A stretch of DNA of 64,000 nucleotides from Ahaetulla prasina. Its lineage: Eukaryota; Chordata; Lepidosauria; Squamata; Colubridae. Position 1 is the stretch's first letter; each line of letters starts with the position of its first letter. Below, piece by piece: positions 47,401 through 59,400 of this stretch. A program made the translations under genes and the position numbers. The notes below the pieces were generated by a model that did no database searches, was not told the DNA's origin, and saw only the letters and a list, made by a program, of their open reading frames with translations. The stretch is taken from NCBI RefSeq assembly GCF_028640845.1, contig NC_080546.1, positions 69,407,205-69,471,204 on the forward strand, read 5' to 3'.

Positions 47401-50400
47401 TTGTGGGCACTCCCCAGATCTTGTCAGCTACGTCATTCATCACAGGTTGATTTTGCTTGAGATGCAGGAGAGGGAGAAAGATCAGAAGTTCCTGCACAAA
47501 TCTTTCAGAAAGTGATCTGCGAATGGGGGACGGATTTTCCTGCCAATCCTCCTTTCCTTGGTGATGATTTATGCAAAAATAAAGCAAATCCATTCGGTCT
47601 AACTGCATATCTATAAGCCGACAGAAAGTTGGTTGAGTGAGCTACAGTTTTGGCTGGCAGCAGCTCTGTGGCAGCTCTGCAGGTCCCTGCAGGCGTCCCT
47701 GCAGTGGGACAGACAAATGGAAGAGGGAGGGGAGATCGTCACTTCCTCCTTCGCACTCCAAAAGTAGCCCCACACCAGGCAGGAGCAGCTGGGTGGAGGA
47801 GGAAGGGGCGGTCTCCCCTTCCCTCCTCCATCCTGCTACAGGGCCACCACTGAGTTCTTGCCCGCCAAAGCTGCAGGGTAGCTGACAGCAGGCAGCCAGG
47901 AAGACAAAGGACCCTTGCAAGGCTAGAAGCAGGTGCAGCTGGGGGGGGGGAGGGAAGCAGGCAGTGGTCGCCACCTGCTCCAGAGCTACAAGGTGAGCTG
48001 TGGAAGAGAGGGCTATGAGGTTGCCTGGTGCCGCGGCAGGGCTGGGGCTGGCAAGGGTGTGCAAGAAACATCTCCAGGTGCCCAGAGAGATAGAATAAGA
48101 GGCAACTTCCAATCAGCTCAGCTGATCCGCGGGTTGTGATTAAGGGGCCCAGCTGCCATTAGCTGACTGGGGAAGCTGCCTCCTGTGCTGGCCACACCCA
48201 CCCCTTCACTAGGGCTTAATTTTGGGGTAGGGCATATATTAGGCCCACTCCAAAAAGTCAAGGTAGGTCTTATTTTCTGAATAAGTCGTATGTTCGGGAA
48301 AACACAGTATTTGTATATGTATGTATATGTATATATAACAGAAAGGCATTTTTAGGCCCTTCCCCCTTTTCATTAGCTGAATCGAAACTTCTGTTTTGCA
48401 GAGGATCCATTTTGCTGCTGCTCGGGGAAGCAGAGTCTGCTGCATCTTTGAAACCTGATAGGCAAAAATGACTTCATTTTTACTGCTGTTGCCATGGTGA
48501 AAGACTTTGTAGATGTGCTGGTTGCTCTCATTTGCTAGTAGTAGTTAATGGAGAAAGATAATTTAAACTTTATTCCAGGTTGTGTCACTGGTACTGATAT
48601 TCCTGTTTAGTTCCTTCTTTAGCACATCTATCTCTAAAGCTGTGTGAAAGCTTAAGGAATGTAGAGAATTATAGAAAAGGAGCTGGTTTTATTTTCCAAT
48701 TCCCTGCCATTTATCAGAATCATGTGTTTGTGCTTGAAAAAGTCTCACAGTGTAATATCGAAGAGACTACAGCTGTTCTTAGTCCTGTGAAAAGAAAGCA
48801 AGGAATGGAACTATTATTCAGTATTATTTTGATACAATTGAAATTAGAACGTTGTCAAATTTGCTAGGAATGGAAAATACAACTTTTTGCAACAGTTAAT
48901 ATTTTAAAGCTTTCATCTAATTCTAAGGTAACTTTTAATAGAGTTGTTATGTAAGTTTGGGTAAAATTAGTTTGTTCAATGTTCCTATTGTGGACTGAAT
49001 ATAAAGTTGCTAATTTCAACTATGCTTTAATGACATTTCGGATTTTTGACCTTTCTTCTCCTAGACACATATTCTCCCTATGATTGTCTTACATTATCTT
49101 CTAAAACTTTTGCTATAAATTTCCTTGCAATTTTGCTGTTATTGGCACAGGAGACTAGCAGAATACTAAAATATGAATTTTATCAAATTATGAAAGTTTA
49201 CAGTGCTAGTGTATATTAGTGTCAGCTCCCGAAACAGCCTAATTACGTGACAGAAGGATGTTTGTTTTCTAGATAATGTTTTGTGTTGTTTAACTTTTTA
49301 ATTTAGTGGTTAAAGAGAGGGCTTTGGATAGAAAATCATTTACTAGTATTTTGAACATTTCAGTTATACTGTTCAAAAATGTGTTTTTGAATAGGTCTAC
49401 AGGACTTAATTTATGTCTTTATTAGAAAATCTTTGATTAGTAAAAGCTGGGTATAATAAGTCAGAATATTTTAAAACATATTTGAAAGCGTTTAAATTCA
49501 CATTTCAAGCATTTGGCTGGCGACAACTTTAACATCAGCAGCAGCACTCTTTATTTCTCTAAAATAATATCTGCTGTGACATACACATGACTAGCCAAAA
49601 CTAAGATTTTTAAGATTTATTTCTCCAGTCACAATGTTGCATTACTATTTTAACCAATAAAATGAATGAAGGTTTTAGTAACTAGATACCATTCTAATTT
49701 TATTATGTATGCTATAGCTGAAAAATGACAAGTCAAAATGAAATCCATGTCTATTCAGAAGTAAGGTATGTTGAACTTAATAGGATTTCTTCCCCAGATA
49801 TACACAATATCTTCAGGCTTTTACCTTATTGTGTGGTAGTTTATCAGTGATATTAAATGAATAGTTTCATGCCAAGTACATTATTTTCTGCAATTCAGTT
49901 TATATAAATTCAATGGAAGGCTATGAATGTATGTCAGTTTAAATAACAGTGAGCCACAGATAGAACTAGTTCTTTTAATTTTGGAGGAACCCTTGTTTCT
50001 TACTAAGACCTTCTTGCCTCTCAACAGTGCAGATAGCTTAAACAATGGAAATAAATCTGGCTTGGGTCCAGAGACTGGTTTTGTATATAACATAATACCT
50101 CTCTTGTACATGGGGGATCATTTTCTCCTTCTTGGGCAAAAGCTTTATATAATCAAAATATAATTAAAAAATTGCTACTCTTATTAAACCTTTAATTCAG
50201 GGTTGTTGGATCTGTATAAGGGTATAATGAAAGATTATTTATGTATATGTGAAAAAATAGTGCATGAAAATGAGTTTATATTATAGCTAGACATCTGTTT
50301 CATATATTGTGAAAGTTTTCCATTTAGATTGAATGCTCTAACTTAAAACATTTATTATATTTCATTATATTTTAAAGCAAAAGCAAATCCTGTTCACTGG

Positions 50401-53400
50401 CATTATTCTTCCTTTCTTGTTTTCATATACTAGGGAAGCACTCGATGTATTCAAAGTATTGCAAAGAAACCTAGGTATTCTAGAAACCAGAGATTCAAAT
50501 TGTCAAATTGTCAATCATGCAAGGGGCTTTTTGGAACCTATGCTGTAAATTGATTCTTGCTGATGAACCTCTTCCTTTGGCAAATCACTTAATCTGAAGA
50601 TCAAATTGAGCTTCAAAAGTAGGCTTTCTTGATCTTAAGTCATCATGCCTTACCTTTATGCTATTAGTTCATTGTTTGGATAGCTGCAACGCTGCCAGGA
50701 ATTCTAATTTAAGTCTGTTTATTTTTACTCACGCACTTTAGGTGTCTAGATTGGAATTTAGTATGAGCAACACTTGTTGCTGAAGAATAAAAATAGACTA
50801 TTATTGTATTAACCACCTTTTCTTTATGATGTTCAGGTTATTCAACAAAGAAATGAAGAGTGTGACCATATTCAATTCTTAATCGAAGAAAAAGAATCCA
50901 AAGAAGAAGATTTTTATGAAGACCTTGACAGATTTGAAGAGAATGGTACTCAAGAGTCTCGCATCAGTCCATATACATTTTGCAAGGCTTTTCCTTTCCA
51001 CATTATATTTGACAGAGACCTAGTTGTGACTCAGTGTGGAAATGCAATATATAGAGTCCTTCCCCAGGTAAGAATTCTTATTTTTCCTGCAAACCTTTTG
51101 AATTCCAGACTACTATCTGGAATTCCATCCTACTATTCACTTTTTTTATACCAGTTCTATTATTCCATATTTTGTATGCACTATTTGGACTATGAAATAT
51201 ATTTCACGTTTCTCCATTTTTTACTTTTATATCTGAATCTGCACACATGAAGTTTTAATGATCAACCTTTTAAACATTTCATTTAAAAATATTAATTTTA
51301 ATATTAATAAAAACAAGCATTAGCCCTGATTGGTATAGTTTAGTACTTATATATTTTAAATAGTTTTCAGTTCATAATTAGCTATGCCTATATTACATGC
51401 CGAAAAGTTTTTCCCCTTTTTAATTAGCAAATATTAAGTAATCCAGCATTTCAAAGTATTTATATTATTTACCTGTAGCCTCTACCTTTCCTCCTTCCAC
51501 CCCTTTCAGGTTGATTTTTATAAACTATGACAATGGAATACAATTTTGTGAATAGGGCCATATGGAATAGGTCAAAGTCGAAGTGGCCATCATTTTCTAC
51601 ACAGCTTGAATTACTGCTGTAGATTGTAGAACACAAAGTTAGGTATGGGGATTGTTTATAGCAGTGTTTCTCAATCTTGGCAACTTTAACATGTGGACTT
51701 CAACTCCCAGAATTCATGCAAGGTTGAAAAATACTGCTTTAGAATATTTCCTTGCTCAGTGTGATTGAAGATAGGATTCATTCTTTCATCCTGGAGCTTA
51801 GACAACTGATATTCAATTTATTTTTTTATGCAAAAAGTCCATTATTTAATTGTACAATATGAGCACTATTTCACTAAATATTATTGTATTAAAAACCCCA
51901 GACAGAACATAGAGAAATGGATTGCAATAACTAACCAGAATTCAAAGTTTTAAAATGTTTTTTTTTCTTTTTTCTTTATATTTCAGCTCCAGCCAGGATA
52001 TTGCAATCTATTATCAGTATTTTCATTGGTTCGGCCTCATATTGATATTAGTTTCCATGGAATCCTCTCACATATCAACACAGTGTTTGTGTTAAGGAGT
52101 AAGGTAATCTAAAACCGAGTTTGCAGTTTTTTCAATAGATATCTGTTTTACTAGGAACAAGAAAAGACTTAAAACTCATGTTAGTTTGAAATAGTAAAAA
52201 CACTTTCAAGTGTTTTTGAAGGGGGCAGCAGCAGCCGCTAGCATTGAGGGGAGAGTGCCACACAGAAACGGGAGCACACAGAAACACCGCCCCCCTTTCC
52301 CTCTCCTTCTCTGTCTCCTTTGCTGGGCTATCCTGTGCGAAGAAGGGAGCTAGCAGAGAGGGGAAGAGTGCAAGGTTGTTGCTTCTGGGACGAAGGGGAC
52401 CTGGCGCATGTCTGGGTCTGTCTCACCTGGCTTCTCTTCCTCTAGCAGCCAGCTTTTTTGGGCCGTTTGTGGACCGAAAAACAGCCTGAAAATGGCCCAA
52501 AAAGTGTCCCCCAAAACTAGGCTGTTTTCTGGGCTGATTTTAGGCTGTTTTTTGGGCCGATTTTGGCTGAATATGGATTAGTTTATCTGTCCTGAATAAT
52601 TGGTATGCTGTGAGTTCCTTTGGTTAAACTTTGCTTTCTCTTTGGACTTTGTAAGTGTGCAATCTCTGTAGCAGTGCCTGCCGTCCTGAATGGAATTTCT
52701 CCTGAGATCCATATGGTCTCTACCCTGCTATTTTTCAGAATATGGTGAAGACTTGGCTCTTCAATCAGCCATTTGACAAGGATTGTTTCCATTCAGTCTT
52801 ATCATTCTTGTCATCTATTTTTTTTAAAAAACCTCCTTTTTTAATGTTCTATTGTAATTTCTTCCTTTTGATTGATTTGAGCCACCTGTAGTTGAGAACT
52901 GGGTTTACCACAACAATGGAAATGCTTTTCTTTATAATATTTGTTTAGGTAAAGATCAGAAAATCAGAAATAAAAGCATTAAAGTTTTCTGTGGGTGAAC
53001 CTGAGGGCACAGGCTTATAACAATGGTACTTTTCATTGAAGTTTCTTTTTGTTCTTTAAAAGGAAGGACTTTTGGATGTGGAAAAATTGGAATGTGAAGA
53101 TGAATTGACTGGTACAGAAATTAGCTGTTTACGCCTGAAAGGGCAAATGATCTACTTACCTGAAGCAGATAGTATTCTTTTTCTTTGTTCTCCAAGGTAA
53201 GCAAATAAGATTTGCGTGTTTGGTGCATTTATAGTCTCGTAACAACTAGAATTGCAGCCTTTGAAACCAAAATGCTGTGATGCAAAAGGTTCTGTGTTTG
53301 TTTTATGTTATATTGCTACATTACATCCTTTTGATTCCTGATCAAGAGGTGATTAAACATTTCTGCTTGTCCTGCATCAGTGGTGGGTTGCTACCAGTTT

Positions 53401-56400
53401 GCCCCAGATCAGGAGAACCGGTAGCAGTGGTGACAGGAGGCTCCGCCCACCCACCAGGACGTCTCTGCACATGCGCAGAAGTGTCAAGCGTGCACATGCA
53501 CACAAGCAAACCGGTAGCAGCTGAAATTGAAACCCACTACTGTCCTGCATCCCTGTATAATAGCGGCCCCCAACCTTTTGGGCACTAGGGATTGCTTCCG
53601 TGGAGAGAGGTTTTTCTATGGACCAAAGAGGCCATGAATTTGTATGCTGCATGCATTTAACAAATGGGGCTTCGCTTGTTTGTACGGTCCAGTTTCTGGC
53701 ATATCATGGTCTGGTGTTGGTCCCCCAGCGGATCCTTCTATAAGATCCATTCCTGAAGCTGATGATAGTATCACTGTTGGGGAAAGTATCAAAGTATAAT
53801 AACACTAATAAAAAAATAGGCAATAGAAGGGTGGGTGGTAATGGTTAAAGTCCCCTAATAAAAGTGTTTTAATTCCTTGTATTTTGACTTTGATTTCAAA
53901 CAATGTTGTGAAAGAATCAGTTATTGCAGCAGAATAATGCTAATGTTCTTAAATGTACCACATAGAAGAATAGAAAAATGCAATATTAATAGTGTATTAA
54001 ATGATGAAATAGAGATATATTGTTACTTTCTGGCAACTGAAGAATACTTGCAAAACAGATTAATCAGTATCTTCTACATAAGTAGCAGGAAAATCTTGCT
54101 CTGTCATTTTCTCATTTCACTTTTAATTGCATTAGTGTGATGAATTTGGATGACTTAACTAGAAGAGGATTGTACTTAAGTGACATTCCCCTGCATGATG
54201 CTACTCGGGATTTGGTACTTTTGGGAGAGCAATTTCGAGAGGAATACAAACTGACACAAGAACTGGAAATATTAACGGATAGGCTCCAGCACACGTTAAG
54301 AGCTTTAGAAGATGAAAAGAAGAAGACAGATACGTAAGACTTAATATCTTACTTTGAATATGAAATGATATAAATGATCAATTTTTATCACTGCTGTCCT
54401 CTGTTTGGAGGCTCATAAACAACTCTGATTCCTAATTGCCTAGTTAAAGTCAGTAACATTACTCTAGATAAAGTAAGATAAAATATTGAACAAAGAAACA
54501 CAAACATCTCTCTTGCTGAAGCCTGAGAATGTTTTTTGTTTACAGTTCTTGCACACATGTGACCTTTATATTTAGGTCACCATTTCTCTTATCAGTCTGG
54601 GTGGATAAAGAAGATATAAATGTTTGAATATAGTGAAGGTAGTTTAGTGTCATGCCACTAAACTAAACAATCTGCAGTGTCTGATGGAATGTTCATATGT
54701 AGTTCATATAAATTACTAATTTTAGTGTATATTTTTTAAAAAGACATGGTTATGAAGCTTTATATTAAATGCATTCTTCAGCCTTCACAATCTAAACGAG
54801 TTGCAATTCACTCCTCATAATATGTATTCATCATTGCCAAATTAATTTCTAGTTATGAGAGTGTATCTCAAGGATATTCTAATGTATCATGGGCTACTAC
54901 TGAGTTTGTCATCCAATTTTTGTCTTGTAACAGTATTTTCTCCCTCTAGGTGGAGACAACATCCAGGAATGGGTTTTAATCGTCTGTTCAGATGAAGGAC
55001 TGAGTCTGTCAAGTTGTAAGCCCCGCCCCTGTTGCTTGGGCCTCCCAGCCTTTGAGTTAGTCCTTCAGACTGGATGGACCTGTCAAGAGCTTTCTCCTTC
55101 ATTCCTGAATGTTTTCTCTTCAGATATTATTCCTGGACTTTGTTTACCTGCTCTACCTGTTATAACCTACCATCAGCAATTGTTTGCTTCAGATTTCACC
55201 GCCTGGAGCTTTGGCTCTAGCCGTTGACAGGGGCCTCTCAACTGTCTGCCAGAGCATTTCACCTATAGCTCTGATAACGGACCCATTGAACTGTAGGCAT
55301 TCCAGGATTCTTGTTGTGGAGTCAAGCACTCCCAAAGACAGCTGAGAGTCGCTTAGTGGAGTTTTGCACTCCCAGAACAAGCAGAAGCCGTATTCTGAAG
55401 CGTCTTTGCGTGCTTAACAAGGGCTTGTCAGGCAGCCATTTTGACAACACATTGCACCGGCCGGCGCTTTGGACTGTTGGTGGAGCTTTGTGCTCCAATT
55501 AAGCCAGCCTGCATCTCTGGCTGTAGCCCTCTGCTTCCTGCATGTTGCTGAGCGGTGGATAACAGCCCTGCCGCCTATAGCGCCACTGCCTGCCCTTGGA
55601 GTTTTGCGCTCCCTCCTTTCCATCAGGAGTGGTGGCATGGCACATTGAGGAGCTTTGTGCTCCCCCCAGGCAGCAGTCGCCATTTTCGAGCTTTGTGCCC
55701 TTTCTTAGTCGCCAGCAGCAAGAACAACAATTTGTAGGAGCCTCAAGCTCCGCCCTGGACAGATGGCCTTGATAAGAATTCAGCCTCCCTACTGAGGTCA
55801 CAGCAACATCAGGTAGGGCGTCGTTAATTGAAGCCTTGTGCTCTGTTACTGACTAGCCGCCATTTGGAGTCCTAGTGCTCCTTCCCTTAAGATCGGCTGA
55901 GGTGATATTGGCTGCATTATCCCCACCTCTAGGGCGTCAGTCTTGCTGATATCCATCTCTGGCAGAAGAGATTCAGCCTGCAAAAATGCCTAAGGCATTA
56001 TGCAAATCTAAGAGAGCCGGCATCTCAGATTCTACTAAGATGGTGGACATAGGTCTAATAGAGGGCAGTCCTGGACCTTCTAGAACTGATCTTGCAGGAG
56101 ACAGCCATGGTAGTAAATGTGCCTTCAAGGCTCATACCAAATCTAGCCACCATAAGACCGCCTTCCAACTGGATGAGTGGCGCAGGGATCAGGTCCTCCA
56201 GAAAATTTGTGATAGGCCGCTTAAGAACACACCCTCTAATTTAGCTTCACAGACTGATCCTCAGCTGTACCTCACGACTGCAAGGGGGCACTAGGTGGCT
56301 CCCCAGACAAGATCTCGTTGCAGGGATATCTACTACCTAGCCCTACGGCTGGGTTGTAGGGAGCAAATTCTATCTCCCCGATCAACCTTCACAGAACTTG

Positions 56401-59400
56401 GCTCCCAACCGGGCTTCTACACCAGCCCCTCAGGCAACAGTTAGCACTGAGACAGCCAATTTCCTCCCTGAAGTGGGCCGAGAGTTTTTATTACTGGGCA
56501 ATATTCAATATTCAAGCCATCATATCTCAAGCTATTCAGCAGAGACTGTCTTCTGGCCTACCCATTACCTACCCGTGCACCATCTGAATGGTCTGTTTTC
56601 TCGGACGCTCACATTGATCCTGGCCTTGAGGATTTTCAATCATATGGGGACTTGGGCACTCCTACCCACTCGCAAGAGAGCCACCCATCGCTCTTAGAGG
56701 ATGTCAAGCACAGAGATCCAGATCTCTCCGATGATGAGGGTTTATTACCTGAACAACCAGTGTTTACCAGTCTCTTCCCACCAAATATTTTTAAATCCTT
56801 ACTTTTCAAGGCCACCAATGTGGCTCGCCTTGGCTCAACTGCCGGAGGGCTCGTGGCTACACCTTCCCGAGAGGCGGCGGATCTGCTGTTTTCAGAGCTG
56901 GATAGGGCAGTGGACACCATTCCTGCCCCTCGCCTGTTTGTGGATGTGGTTAGCCAGCAGTGGACATCGCCAGGGTCGGCCCCGCTTCCATCGTCTGGGA
57001 CAAATGATATTTCAATGTAGGCCCAGAGTTGGTGTCGGTGCTCCAGACTCCACCAGTGGATGCACCTATTGCCGCTTTGATAGCAAACTCCGCTCTTCCG
57101 GGAGAGCTGCAGGAAAGTTTGCAACCTAAAGATAGGCGAGCGGATCAGTTGCTTCAGAGGGGTCTTCAAGAGGCAGCCTGGGCTATCCATTCCACTACTA
57201 TGGCATCATTCTGCAACAGAGCAATGTTACTCTGGCTTAGGCAACTGCAGGACAAACTTCCAGTTTAGGACACCAGAATTCAACAAGATCTTAACAAGAT
57301 CATAGCAGCAGTTCAATTCTCGGCTGAAGCAACCCTGCATTTGGCCCGTTTTGCCTCCAAGACCATGGCCTCTGCTGTAGCGGCTCACCACTTAATCTGG
57401 TTGAGGCACTGGCACCTTGCTTCTGCCCCCTTTGCTGGGGACAGGTTATTTGGAGAGGTACTGGAGCCACTCCTAGTTGAGACAAAGGACAAACAAAAGA
57501 TTTTGCCTACTGCTCAATGCACTACATTCCATTTTCTTGTCACCCTCAATTTCGAGGATCTGATTGGGGTGCTGGATCTACCCGATCCAGGGGACTGTCA
57601 GTCTGAGACAGAGAGGGTATCAAGACAGGTCATCACGAGATAGACCCTTTCTAAGTAAACAGCCCTTTTGAGGGGGAGGAAGTCGTTCACTCCAGCGCCA
57701 TCACTAACTGCATTTCCGACCCTCCTATTAGTGGCAGACTGGCCCTTTTTGCCGACTGATAGGAGGAAATTACATCAGATACCTGGGTCAGGGATACTGT
57801 ATGATGTGGTTTATCCCTGGAATTTCTCTCCACTCCTCCGATGTTTTTTATATGCTGCCCAGTGTCTAAGGACAAGAATAAAAATATCCTCATGGATTTA
57901 GCTGTGAAACACATACTGGACATTACAGCTATCCAGAGGGTGCCAGAGGATCAACTCGGGCAGGGGTTCTATTCCCTCTTATTTCTCATTCCCAAGGCCC
58001 CGGTTGGGGGGGTGTAGGCATATAAACTGCTAGGGGGGCACCAGATCCAAGTCTCTGATGTTGGAGGCCCAGAGACTTGGCCTTTTGGTGGAGCAACATC
58101 TACATTCCTTGACAGCGGAGCACATCATTGGGGTATCCAACGTGCAGGCGGACTGGCTCAGCCATCAAGTCATCGACCATGTGGAGTGGTACCTGCACCC
58201 ATCCCTCTTCTGGGACCTGACGGACCTCTTTGGCATCCTGGAGGTGGACCTATTTGCCACCCTAGAGAATTTGCAGCTCATGAGGTTTTACTCCCGATTT
58301 CCATCTCAGGAAACTGTTGGAAACTGTTGATGCGCTCCGCAGCCTGTGGCCGTCAGGGCTACTTTATGCCTTCCCTCCTCTTCCCCTCCTGAGGGTGATT
58401 CGGAAGATCTTGGCCAAGTGGGCAGAGATCGTACTTTTGGCCCCTCATTGGCCCAGCAGGGCTTGGTTTGCTGATCTCAGTCCATGTCAGTAGTCCCATC
58501 CTGGAGGATCCCTCAGGGTGTGGTACCACTCAGCCAGGGAGCATTGGTCCACCCGGACCGTCAGTGGCTGCATCTGACCGCCTGGTGCTTGAGCGGCACA
58601 CTCTGAGTGGAGACAATTTCTCCTCCAGGGTCATCAGAACCATTCAGGCTTCTTGGAGGCCTTCCATAGAGCAGATTTATTTTGCCACGTGGTGGATTTT
58701 TTGTGCTTGGTGTGACCATTCTGGTGTATCTCCCCTCATGGTCTCAATACCGCAGATCCTGGACTTTTTACAGGATGGACTAGATAATAGGCTGTCGGCT
58801 AACACCATTAGGAGGCAGATGGTGGCTCTATCATCTGTACTGGCTTGTGGGTCACTTGATTCTCTATCTCAGCACCCTACCATCCCAGATTTCTTCGGGA
58901 TGCTAATAATTTATGCCCCCCAGTGGTACACAGGTACCCTACATGGGACCTGTTTATAGTACAGAAATCCCTCACTAGAGCCCCGTATGAGCCCTTATGG
59001 TCTGCCAGCCTCCGTCTTTTGTCATGCAAGGTCGCCTTTTTGGTGGCAATTACATCCGCTAGGTGGATTTCTGAGATTGCTGCGCTCTCAGTGAGGAGTG
59101 ATCTTTGTGTATTTCATGCCAATCGTGTTGTCCTCCAGCTGGATCCTTCTTTCATACCCAAAGTTAACACCTCCTAACACCTAGGATGCAAGAACTGATG
59201 CAAGACGGAGGCATACCTTGGATGTGCGGAGGGCCCTCCACATTTATCTTAAATGAACCGCTGAGTTGAGAAAGACAGAATCATTGTTTGTTTCCTTTCT
59301 CCCAGCTTCTTTAGGTGGCAAGGTCACGCCATCCACGATTGGCCACTGGATTCGACAGACTATCGCCAAGGCATACGAATTGCATTCTCTTCCAAAGCCC

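Noticed and set aside
47637..48139. Overlapping open frames with a 156-residue maximum
   Set aside because: GC-rich interior of a mariner-like element; no recognisable protein.
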